Both the position numbers and the translations under genes were made by a program. The notes below the pieces were generated by a model, which did not search any database, was not told the origin of the DNA, and was given only the letters and a program-made list of their open reading frames with translations. This document shows, in pieces, positions 50,441 to 57,457 of a stretch of 57,457 nt of DNA; the stretch's first letter is position 1; each line of letters starts with the position of its first letter. This DNA comes from Aeriscardovia sp. (GTDB taxonomy: Bacteria > Actinomycetota > Actinomycetes > Actinomycetales > Bifidobacteriaceae): positions 1 to 57,457 of the forward strand of contig JAGBQH010000002.1 in assembly GCA_017632945.1 (NCBI GenBank). Direction: 5' to 3'.

Positions 50441-50809
50441 TTATTTCTTTGCCCCTCTGGGCTCGCGCCTTTCAGGAATCCTAGCAGCCTTGCCTTTAAG
50501 GTGCCTTAAGTAGTAAAGCTTGGCCCTTCTCACCTTGCCGTATGAAACCACTTCAATGGAATCTACGAGAGGAGAGTGAAGGGGGAAGCGGCGCTCTACT
50601 CCGCACCCGAAACTAATCTTGCGAACAAGGATGTTTTCACTGATGCCATGGCCTACGCGGGCGATAACCACGCCCTGGAAAGCCTGGATCCTGCTGTGAT
50701 CCCCTTCCACAATTTTGGCGTTTACCTTTACGGTGTCTCCGGGCCTAAATTCGGGAATAGGGTTATCCTTCTTCTCGTGCTCTTGGCCGAATTTTTCTAC
50801 CAGGTTCAT
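50441..50809 (-). CDS. rplS: 50S ribosomal protein L19 (bL19)
   Basis: 122 aa from ATG 50809, chosen because TGGAGGA stands 5 nt upstream and [11 protein letters not shown] is the family start; the frame extends 32 codons further but those are unlike L19. [20 protein letters not shown] and [19 protein letters not shown] are typical. bL19 lies at the 30S-50S interface. It heads the rplS-lepB-rnhB-trmB unit. Confidence 0.95.
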   Translation of the reverse strand: MNLVEKFGQEHEKKDNPIPEFRPGDTVKVNAKIVEGDHSRIQAFQGVVIARVGHGISENILVRKISFGCGVERRFPLHSPLVDSIEVVSYGKVRRAKLYYLRHLKGKAARIPERREPRGAKK

Positions 50810-50968
50810 TATTCCTCCATTGCTGCCGCGCAACAGCAGGTTAAAGCCGTTTTCGCTCCAAAGATCCGCTTTAGGCTGGACTACCCATCCCCCTCTGCGC
50901 GGCAAGGAGGGATGCGCCCGGGAGCGAAAGATTTCTTTGAAATCCGAATAATATCTTAACAGAGCCCT

Positions 50969-52552
50969 TTACTTAGACTCGTGGTAAGCCTTTTCGGTAT
51001 TCACGTTCCACACGTTATTTTTGGAAGTCTTGCCGGTCTTTATGTTTGACACCGCCTCCATTGCGCAGGCCATGGAGTGGTCCTGGTTGTTGTAGTGGTG
51101 CTGACCGTTTCTCCCTATGCAGTAAAGGTTTCCAAAGTGGTCCAGCCACTCTTTAAGTTCGTCCATGCGCTCGTAGGTGTCAAAATAGGCAGGGTAAGCT
51201 TTGGGAACCCTTTCTCTGTGGAAGTCCAAAACGTCTTCGGCCCTGTAAAGGACCTGCATCCTTATCATTTCCTTTATGGCAAAGTTCTTTGCCTGCTGGT
51301 CGGAAAGATTCCAGAAGTCGTCTCCCTCCTGGGTGAAGTACTCCAGGCCTATCCACACCGTGTCATCGGGATTGGAGACAAGGTACGGGCTCCAATTGTT
51401 GAAAATCTGTATTCTTCCTACCTTGTAGCCCGGGTCCTGCACATAAATCCAGTTGTCGGGAACTATCGGGGGCTCTCCCAAAGTCCTTATGGTGGTGGTG
51501 TTTTTAAGCTTTAGCCTCTTGCAAAGAAGTCCTACGGTAACAAAATCCCTGTAGGGAAGGCCGTAGGCGATCTCCGTTATGTCTTCCGGAGCCTTCGTTT
51601 CCGAGTTATTAAAGGCCTGCAGCAGGTTCTTAAGGGGCATGGAACTCAGGAACTCATCGGCTTTGAGTTCGACTTCCTGGCCGTTTTGGGCAATATAGGA
51701 CAGAGAATCCACCTTTCCGTCTTTTTGGGTAAAGCGGTTTACCTTGGCGTTCATTATGATTTTCCCGCCCATGTCCGTTACCTTTTGGGCCACGGTCTCC
51801 CAAAGTTCTCCGGGCCCGAGCTTGGGGTACCAGAACTTCTCTATGAGGGAAGTTTCCACCTGCCTGTTTTTCTGGGAAGGCATTAGTTTTTCTACTGCGT
51901 TCTTCAAAACGGCCGTGATGCTAAGGCCTTTAACCCTTTGAGCTCCCCAGTCGGCTGAAATCTCGGAAGGATGGCGCCCCCAGAGCTTTTCTGTATAACC
52001 CTCAAAGAAGAGGGAGTAAAGGACGCGGCCGAAACGGTTGATGTAGAAGTTTTCGAGATTGGTTTCGGGGAGTTTGTGCATGGTAGATTCAAGGTAGCTA
52101 AGCCCCGCCTTTATGGTCAGGGCAGGCCCCATGGCCTTGATGGTGTCCCCGGAAAGAGTGATTGGATAATCAAAGAAGTGCTGGTGCCAAAAGACGCGGC
52201 TGAGGCGGTGACGGATAAGCATCACCTGATCGGTTTTTTCGGGATCCGGGCCCCCAGGCTCCAACTCGCAGGGCCTATGGAGCTTTTTATCGTCATAGGC
52301 AGGAGCTCCCTGAAGGGGCAAGATGTTTTGCCACCAGTCCATGATTCTCTGATCTTTTGAGAAGAAGCGGTGGCCTCCTATGTCCATCCTCTGGCCGTCA
52401 AACTTGACGGTCCTAGAGATACCTCCGAACTGATCGCTGGCTTCCAAAAGGGTGACGTCGTACTTTTCCCTTCCGCCTTCCTTTAGCAGCTCATAGGCTG
52501 CAGTAAGACCGGCCGGGCCTCCACCTATTATGGCAACACGGGTCTTGGCCAT
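50969..52552 (-). CDS. FAD-dependent oxidoreductase, UDP-galactopyranose mutase / protoporphyrinogen oxidase-like
   Basis: 527 aa. The dinucleotide-binding motif [18 protein letters not shown] opens the protein; [20 protein letters not shown] and [20 protein letters not shown] are typical of the NAD(P)-binding amine-oxidase/UGM-like group used in glycan metabolism. No haem genes are nearby, so a sugar-nucleotide or glycan role is more likely than protoporphyrinogen oxidation; the reaction is not established. GGAGGG precedes the ATG. A perfect palindrome lies 26-39 nt upstream. Confidence 0.8.
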   Translation of the reverse strand: MAKTRVAIIGGGPAGLTAAYELLKEGGREKYDVTLLEASDQFGGISRTVKFDGQRMDIGGHRFFSKDQRIMDWWQNILPLQGAPAYDDKKLHRPCELEPGGPDPEKTDQVMLIRHRLSRVFWHQHFFDYPITLSGDTIKAMGPALTIKAGLSYLESTMHKLPETNLENFYINRFGRVLYSLFFEGYTEKLWGRHPSEISADWGAQRVKGLSITAVLKNAVEKLMPSQKNRQVETSLIEKFWYPKLGPGELWETVAQKVTDMGGKIIMNAKVNRFTQKDGKVDSLSYIAQNGQEVELKADEFLSSMPLKNLLQAFNNSETKAPEDITEIAYGLPYRDFVTVGLLCKRLKLKNTTTIRTLGEPPIVPDNWIYVQDPGYKVGRIQIFNNWSPYLVSNPDDTVWIGLEYFTQEGDDFWNLSDQQAKNFAIKEMIRMQVLYRAEDVLDFHRERVPKAYPAYFDTYERMDELKEWLDHFGNLYCIGRNGQHHYNNQDHSMACAMEAVSNIKTGKTSKNNVWNVNTEKAYHESK

Positions 52553-52577
52553 GCCGCCCTCCTATCTATAGCTATGA

Positions 52578-52591
52578 AGTTGATTTCAACT
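52578..52591. promoter_or_regulatory. Palindrome upstream of the FAD oxidoreductase gene
   Basis: AGTTGATTTCAACT is a perfect 6-bp inverted repeat around a TT centre, placed in the leader or promoter of the minus-strand gene that starts at 52552. A short operator is plausible; no regulator is identified. Confidence 0.35.
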
Positions 52592-52629
52592 AGAATATTT
52601 TAATTCCGGACCTACTGAGTTTTTAGGTT

Positions 52630-52947
52630 TTATATACGGCCCAAGATATCGAGATCGGCGTCGGTATGCGTAAGTTCCTCTACATTTACATCTTTAAAGG
52701 TCATGATGCGGACCGACTTTACAAATCTGGAGGGCCTGTAGATATCCCATACCCAGGCATCGGTGAGTTGGACGTCGAAATAGACGTCCTCTCCCCCGTT
52801 GCACGTCCTAAAATCCACGCCGTTTGCTAGGTAAAAGCGCCTTTCTGTTTCGACCACATATCTAAAAAGCTTTATTACGTCCCTGTACTCCTTGTAGAGT
52901 GCAAGTTCAGCTTCCGTTTCATAGTTGTCTAAATCTTCCGCGCTCAT
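52630..52947 (-). CDS. DUF2469 protein
   Basis: 105 aa. MSAEDLDNYETEAELALYKE, LFRYVVETERRFYLANGVDF and AWVWDIYRPSRFVKSVRIMT match the actinobacterial DUF2469 family, which normally follows rnhB in the rplS-lepB-rnhB block. Here it is detached, with the FAD oxidoreductase gene and rplS downstream of it. Function unknown. Confidence 0.92.
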   Translation of the reverse strand: MSAEDLDNYETEAELALYKEYRDVIKLFRYVVETERRFYLANGVDFRTCNGGEDVYFDVQLTDAWVWDIYRPSRFVKSVRIMTFKDVNVEELTHTDADLDILGRI

Positions 52948-53003
52948 CTAAATCCTCTGCATGGAAAAGGGTGCATTGGCCAAAAGGCCCAAAGACAAAG
53001 GGG

Positions 53004-54506
53004 CTACTTGGAAACTTCCTGAACAATAAGCTCCTTGACGCTCTTGGCATCGGCCTGACCGTGGGTCTCTTTCATTACCAGGCCGATTATAACCCCCATG
53101 GGCTTCATGTTCCCTTGGCGCAGTTTTTCGGCAATATCGGGATTTTCCTTTAGGGCTTTCTTGACGGCTTCCGAAAGCTGGGAAGAGTCGGAGACAATCT
53201 TAAGCCCCTTCTTTTCCACTATTTCTTCCGGCCTGCCCTCGCCATTTACCACGGCTTCAACGACCTGCTTGGCCATTTTATCGGTGAGCTTTCCAGAAGA
53301 GAGCATTTCTTCTATCTTCGCCACGTCCTCAGGCTCTATCACCAAAGCCCCCAGGGGCATCTGCATTTCATTTGCAAGGCGCAGGATTTCTCCCAGCCAC
53401 CATTTGCGGGCGCCCTGGGGAGACGAGCCCTTTTTGACGCTTTCTTCCACCAGATCCACTGCCTCGGCGTTCAAAAGATCGCGCATTTCGGTATCTGAAA
53501 GGCCCCACTCAGCCTTCAGCCTGCGCCTCTTGGCAAAGGGAAGCTCGGGGAGAGTGGCTCGGATCTCTTCCACTTCGCTTTCCGTGACGTGAAGCATTAA
53601 AAGATCGGGATCGGGGAAGTAGCGGTAATCGTTGGCATCGCTTTTGAGCCTGGCCCCTGCAGTGCACTGCCCGTTTTCATCCCAGTGGCGAGTCTCCTGG
53701 AGAACTTGGCCCCCGTGAGAGAGGATGTAGGCCTGACGGCGTATTTCGTAGGCCACAGTCTTTTCCATGGCTCTAAAGGAGTTTACGTTCTTAGTTTCAG
53801 ACCTTGTGCCCAGAGGATCATCGGGGTTTCTTCTCAAAGAGACGTTCACGTCGGCCCTAAGGTTTCCGTGTTCCATTTTTCCTTCAGATACTCCGCAGGC
53901 CACGGCTATATCGCGGACAGCCCTGGCGTAAGCTCCCGCCACCTGGGGGGCGAGGGCTCCGGCTCCCGTAATGGGCTTTGTGACAATTTCCACCAAAGGA
54001 ACGCCCGCCCTGTTGTAGTCGACAAGGGAGTAGTCTGCCCCCTCCAGCCTTCCGTTGGCCCCTCCGATGTGGTTAATCTTTCCGGCATCGTCTTCTATGT
54101 GGGCCCTTTCTATGGGAACCCTGAAAATAGTGCCGTCTTCCAGCTCCACATCCAGCCATCCGTTTCCGTTGGTGGGCTTATCAAACTGGGAAATCTGGTA
54201 GTCTCTCGGCATGTCGGGATAAAAGTAGTTCTTCCTGGCAAACTGGCTCCACTCGTTTACGTGGCAGTTTAAAGCCAGACCCAGCTTTACGGCCTTCCTC
54301 ACGGCTTCCTTGTTTACCACGGGCAAAGCTCCGGGCATCCCGAAGGAAACGGGGGTGAGCTCGGTGTTGGGTTCGGATCCGAACTCGTAGTGCGCCCAGT
54401 CAAAAAGCTTGGTAGCGGTGTTTAGCTCCACATGGATTTCTAGGCCTATCACGGGATCAAACTGGGCCACTGCCTCATCAAAACTCATAAGCTTTTCAGT
54501 CATCAT
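53004..54506 (-). CDS. gatB: Asp/Glu-tRNA amidotransferase subunit B
   Basis: 500 aa. [20 protein letters not shown], the [14 protein letters not shown] region and the C-terminal YqeY-like tail domain ([20 protein letters not shown]) are typical. GatB phosphorylates misacylated Glu-tRNA-Gln or Asp-tRNA-Asn and joins ammonia from GatA. It overlaps gatA by 4 nt, in order gatC-gatA-gatB. Confidence 0.97.
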   Translation of the reverse strand: MMTEKLMSFDEAVAQFDPVIGLEIHVELNTATKLFDWAHYEFGSEPNTELTPVSFGMPGALPVVNKEAVRKAVKLGLALNCHVNEWSQFARKNYFYPDMPRDYQISQFDKPTNGNGWLDVELEDGTIFRVPIERAHIEDDAGKINHIGGANGRLEGADYSLVDYNRAGVPLVEIVTKPITGAGALAPQVAGAYARAVRDIAVACGVSEGKMEHGNLRADVNVSLRRNPDDPLGTRSETKNVNSFRAMEKTVAYEIRRQAYILSHGGQVLQETRHWDENGQCTAGARLKSDANDYRYFPDPDLLMLHVTESEVEEIRATLPELPFAKRRRLKAEWGLSDTEMRDLLNAEAVDLVEESVKKGSSPQGARKWWLGEILRLANEMQMPLGALVIEPEDVAKIEEMLSSGKLTDKMAKQVVEAVVNGEGRPEEIVEKKGLKIVSDSSQLSEAVKKALKENPDIAEKLRQGNMKPMGVIIGLVMKETHGQADAKSVKELIVQEVSK

Positions 54507-56023
54507 TCACCACTTTTCCAAAGGCGGGGAACCTTGTTCCAAATGGGCCCGTCATTTTCCCTAGACACGGCCTCCTCAAGTGCGGAAGCCACTTTAAACG
54601 CAAGCTCGTCTTTTTTCCTGTCGGCCATAATCTGAAAACCTATGGGAAGCCCCAAGTCATCTAGGCCCACGGGGAGGCTGATGGCGGGGAGGCCCGCAAG
54701 ATTTGCGGGGATGGTGGCTATGTCGTTTTTATACATCGTCACCGGATCTTCCACTTCGCCGGCTTTAAAAGCCGTGGTAGGGCTGGTTGGGCAGATTAGG
54801 ACGTCAAAGGATTGGAAAGCCTTCTTGAAGTCTTCTATAAGCACGGTCCTTACCTTTTGGGCCGCCACATACATCTTCTCGTACTGCCCTGAACTAAGGA
54901 CGTAAGTGCCGAGCATTATCCTTCTTTTCACTTCCGGCCCGAATCCCTCTTCGCGGGTGGCGGCCATCATGGAGGAGGCGGTGGCATCGGGAGGCATTAC
55001 ACGCAGTCCGTAGCGCATTCCGTCGTAGCGGGACATATTGCTCGAAACCTCAGCCGGCATAAGGATGTAGTAAATCTGAATGCCATGCAAAAAGTTGGGG
55101 AAGCTCTTCTCTTCTACCTTGGCACCCATGGAGGAAAGAAGGTTTGCCCCCCTCAAAAACCCGTCCATTACGTCTTTGGAAAATCCTTCTCCGCTGGCCT
55201 CCGATATCACTCCGACCCGGATGCCGGACAGATCCCCTCTTTTCCCTTCCAACGCGGCCTTTAGGGCCGCAGGCTCGCAGCCGGGGATGGATGTGGAATC
55301 TTTGGGATCGTAGCCTGCGATGGCATCAAAGAGCATCGCCGCGTCTTCCACCGTCCTGGCGCAGGGGCCGATTTGATCGAGCGAAGAAGCCATGGAAATG
55401 GCTCCAAATCTCGACACTCTTCCATAGGTGGGCTTCATTCCCACCGATCCAGTAAAGGATGCGGGCTGCCTTATAGAGCCCCCGGTGTCTGTCCCGAGGG
55501 CCAAGGGGGATTCAAATGAAGAGACTGCAGCCGCAGATCCGCCGCCGCTTCCCCCCGGCACCCTTTCAAGATCCCAGGGGTTGAAGGTGGGATGGAAGGC
55601 TGAATTTTCGGTGCTTGAACCCTGGGCGAACTCGTCCAAATTGGTCTTTGCCAAAATGGGCATTCCATTCTCTTTAACCTTCCCGACGGCCGTAGCGTCG
55701 TAGGGCGGCACCCAGCCCTTCAAAATCTTGGAGGCCGCCGTAGTTTCCACTCCCTTGGTGACGATCATGTCTTTTATGGCTATCGGAACTCCCGCGAGAT
55801 CGGGGAGCTGCTGGCCAAGGGCCCTGGCCTCATCTACCGCATCTGCCACCATAAAAGCTGAATTAAAGCAGGTGGCAAGGTAGGACTGGGTCTTGGGATC
55901 TACGGCTTTGGCCGTTTCAAGCTCCGCTTCCACAATCTGCCTACTGCTCAGATCCCCCTTCTTCATGGCTTCAGCCATTTGGGAAGCTGTAAGGGTAACG
56001 ATTTCTTCGGCTCCGCTCATCAT
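54503..56023 (-). CDS. gatA: Asp/Glu-tRNA amidotransferase subunit A
   Basis: 506 aa amidase-signature enzyme. The Lys-cisSer-Ser triad is visible in [13 protein letters not shown] (Lys), [14 protein letters not shown] (Ser) and [19 protein letters not shown] (Ser). It releases ammonia from glutamine for GatB. It overlaps gatC and gatB by 4 nt each. Confidence 0.97.
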   Translation of the reverse strand: MMSGAEEIVTLTASQMAEAMKKGDLSSRQIVEAELETAKAVDPKTQSYLATCFNSAFMVADAVDEARALGQQLPDLAGVPIAIKDMIVTKGVETTAASKILKGWVPPYDATAVGKVKENGMPILAKTNLDEFAQGSSTENSAFHPTFNPWDLERVPGGSGGGSAAAVSSFESPLALGTDTGGSIRQPASFTGSVGMKPTYGRVSRFGAISMASSLDQIGPCARTVEDAAMLFDAIAGYDPKDSTSIPGCEPAALKAALEGKRGDLSGIRVGVISEASGEGFSKDVMDGFLRGANLLSSMGAKVEEKSFPNFLHGIQIYYILMPAEVSSNMSRYDGMRYGLRVMPPDATASSMMAATREEGFGPEVKRRIMLGTYVLSSGQYEKMYVAAQKVRTVLIEDFKKAFQSFDVLICPTSPTTAFKAGEVEDPVTMYKNDIATIPANLAGLPAISLPVGLDDLGLPIGFQIMADRKKDELAFKVASALEEAVSRENDGPIWNKVPRLWKSGE

Positions 56024-56316
56024 TCATCTCCCAAAATCCTAGGCGTGACAAACATTCCGTCTTCGCACTCCGGGGCCTGCTCCAAAAGAACGTCTCTTTC
56101 CAAAGTTTCTCCCGGCACATCTTCTCTTGTGTGAGAGGGAAGAGAGATGGGGTTTGTAGTGGGCTCTACTCCTGCGATGTCGATATCGCTTATCAAAGCC
56201 ACGCTTTTTACAATGCCCTGCAGATCCTCTTTCATAGCCTCTATTTCTTCATCGCTGAGCGCGATGCAGGCTAGCTTGGCCAGGTGCTTTACCTGTTCAT
56301 AAGAAAACTCTGACAT
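56020..56316 (-). CDS. gatC: Asp/Glu-tRNA amidotransferase subunit C
   Basis: 98 aa. [20 protein letters not shown] and the conserved [10 protein letters not shown] and VTPRILGDE segments identify GatC, which stabilises the GatA-GatB interface. First gene of the gatCAB operon; its promoter must lie in the 162-nt gap to the AbiE remnant. Confidence 0.94.
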   Translation of the reverse strand: MSEFSYEQVKHLAKLACIALSDEEIEAMKEDLQGIVKSVALISDIDIAGVEPTTNPISLPSHTREDVPGETLERDVLLEQAPECEDGMFVTPRILGDE

Positions 56317-56478
56317 ACTTTTATGCTAATCTATGCGCCTTGCAACTGACAGATACCGAGAACGCGAGAGACTGCATAGGGAGTTATTTTCGCGTCCTCC
56401 GCCTTTTTCCGGCTTCGAAGGCGCCAAGACTTTTATGAGAGACCTTCTAAAAGCGGAGGCCTTAAGCCAATTTGGCCC

Positions 56479-57310
56479 TCAAATTAACCCAATCTCCCTG
56501 CATAAATCCCTTATGCATGTAAAAACGTCATCGAATTTAATTTCTTCTGCAAATGAATGTTTCATTGAATAATTTGACCACAGGTGGCGTATATTCTCAT
56601 CCGCCTCGATGAGATCCAAAATATCATTATGCCGCACCGCAAGATTTCTATTATCAAATACGGTCTTTACGGCTTTTTTCAGAATGTCCGTACTGATTCT
56701 ATCTTTATTGATTTGGTAAATCAGATATATATCGTAGTAGTCTTTCATCCTTCCATTTAAGATAGATCGACTAAATAAGGTTTCAAGTTTTTCAGCTACT
56801 ACAGTCTCCAGGCTATAGGCATATACGGAAATGTCATTTCCTCCCACAAATGACTTATAAGAGTATTCCAACTTACGTGGAATAATTTTATCTCCGGTAG
56901 CTATGTCTATGTGGAAGTTGTCCCTTATGTTTTCCAGTCTGCCTTCTACATCTACCCTGAAGCCTCCATATTTATCCTCATCCCGTATGGGTTTTATTCT
57001 CCTATAGTGCAGAAGAACCCCCATCTCCTACATCAACAGCAAATATCTCCTTGATCATCGCAGTCAGATTGCCTTCTGTAAATGACGCGTCCTGCAAAAT
57101 TGCATCAATATCTTCTGTGGCTCTTTTGGTCAAACCGAATAAGGTGGATAGATAAAATCATCCTTTTAGGACGAAATTGTTCTTGTAGGGGCTTATAGAG
57201 AGCCTTCCTACAAAGCTATCGAACATAAAAATCTTTAATAGTATTTGCGGAGAGACTCCGGTCTGCTTCGATAGGTTTCGAAGTTTGGCCATCAGTTGTT
57301 CAGCCTTCAT
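56479..57310 (-). pseudogene. AbiEii-type nucleotidyltransferase toxin, inactivated by nonsense codon and frameshift
   Basis: ATG 57310 has AGGAGAG upstream, 7 nt behind the antitoxin stop. The first 50 codons (MKAEQLMAKLRNLS..., ending NNFVLKG) stop at TGA 57160-57158, exactly where the family has the second Gly of the KGG nucleotidyltransferase motif. The same frame resumes FYLSTLFGLTKRATEDIDAI up to a stop near 57015. The rest continues one frame over (RRIKPIRDEDKYGGFRVDV, IDIATGDKIIP, ETVVAEKLETLFSR, RMKDYYDIYLI). Removing one G from the GGGGG run in GATGGGGGTT restores the join. Two independent lesions make it a clear pseudogene. A 181-aa ORF starting inside it (57024) would lack the catalytic N-terminal part. 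Confidence 0.85.
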
Positions 57311-57317
57311 CGCTCTC

Positions 57318-57457
57318 CTAGTATTGAAGCTCTATATAGCGTTCCACTTTGCTTTGCACTCCGAGCTTCTCGGCATACTCCACAAGTTTTTGCAGGTTCT
57401 TTTTCCGACTTCTCAAATACTCTCTCACCGCGTACTTCACGTACTCGTAGTCTTCCC
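57318..57457 (-). CDS. AbiEi-type antitoxin, C-terminal end (partial)
   Basis: The last 46 codons before TAG 57318, running off the right edge. KNLQKLVEYAEKLGVQSKVE and RYIELQY match the end of AbiEi antitoxins, where a helix precedes the stop directly upstream of the AbiEii gene. AbiEi is a winged-helix repressor and antitoxin. This part is intact; the rest is not visible. Confidence 0.65.
   Translation of the reverse strand, partial: EDYEYVKYAVREYLRSRKKNLQKLVEYAEKLGVQSKVERYIELQY

Noticed and set aside
56333..56572. 79-aa plus-strand ORF next to gatC
   Set aside because: It runs antisense to the AbiEii remnant, has no ribosome-binding site and shows no protein-like composition.
56479..57024. 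181-aa ORF at the right edge as an intact toxin gene
   Set aside because: It begins inside the AbiEii family sequence, after the nucleotidyltransferase active site, and the missing part lies upstream in another frame with a stop, so it is the tail of a pseudogene.

Overview
The window looks like chromosomal backbone of an actinobacterium, most likely Bifidobacteriaceae or a close relative, with GC near 50% by eye. The lineage call rests on a eukaryote-type UDP-glucose pyrophosphorylase, a Cmk-Der fusion, a fused PafB/PafC-type WYL regulator, the actinobacterial families DUF3159, DUF3710 and DUF2469, the tiny ribosomal proteins bL37 and bS22, a SigR/SigH-type ECF sigma factor and MurT/GatD. 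No 16S gene is present, so the genus is an inference.

Layout. 1-614: C-terminal remnant of an LPXTG wall-anchored protein. 615-6628: WYL regulator, UGPase, cmk-der and rluB, all on the minus strand. 6736-7704: an aquaporin-family channel. 7651-14063: small membrane protein, apt, yajC, ruvB, ruvA, ruvC, yebC and thrS on the minus strand; no secD or secF follows yajC. 14120-14622: five tRNA genes (Val, Val, Cys, Gly on minus, Pro on plus). 14604-20915: small Cys-rich protein, Ogg-like glycosylase, gatD, murT, two crcB genes, a hypothetical and a TrmA-like methylase. 20896-27915: DUF3159, DUF3710, exonuclease III, typA, parA, a second tRNA-Pro, and rplT, rpmI, infC. 28103-29126: ECF sigma factor, a degenerate anti-sigma candidate and bL37. 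29175-36519: gap, a DEDD exonuclease, murE, a degenerate FolC-like protein, a lipoprotein, a NUDIX/RNase HI fusion, rpiA and bS22. 36573-43566: membrane-anchored protein, radA, trmL, an APC transporter and a class A penicillin-binding protein.

43853-48250 is the clearest accessory island: an MmeI-like type IIL restriction-modification protein followed by about 1.4 kb of decayed or frameshifted fragments and a small ORF interrupted by an amber codon. 48261-56316 returns to backbone: trmB, rnhB, lepB, rplS, a FAD oxidoreductase, DUF2469 and gatBAC. The right edge (56479-57457) holds an AbiE toxin-antitoxin locus whose toxin gene carries both a nonsense codon and a frameshift.

Most genes serve translation, DNA repair and recombination, and peptidoglycan synthesis (MurE, MurT/GatD, PBP). 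The points most worth a second look are the NUDIX-RNase HI fusion, the anti-sigma candidate without a zinc motif, an ATA start for infC, an exact 42-nt internal repeat in ruvA, and the wrecked AbiE toxin. I saw no CRISPR array, insertion sequence, prophage or replication origin.
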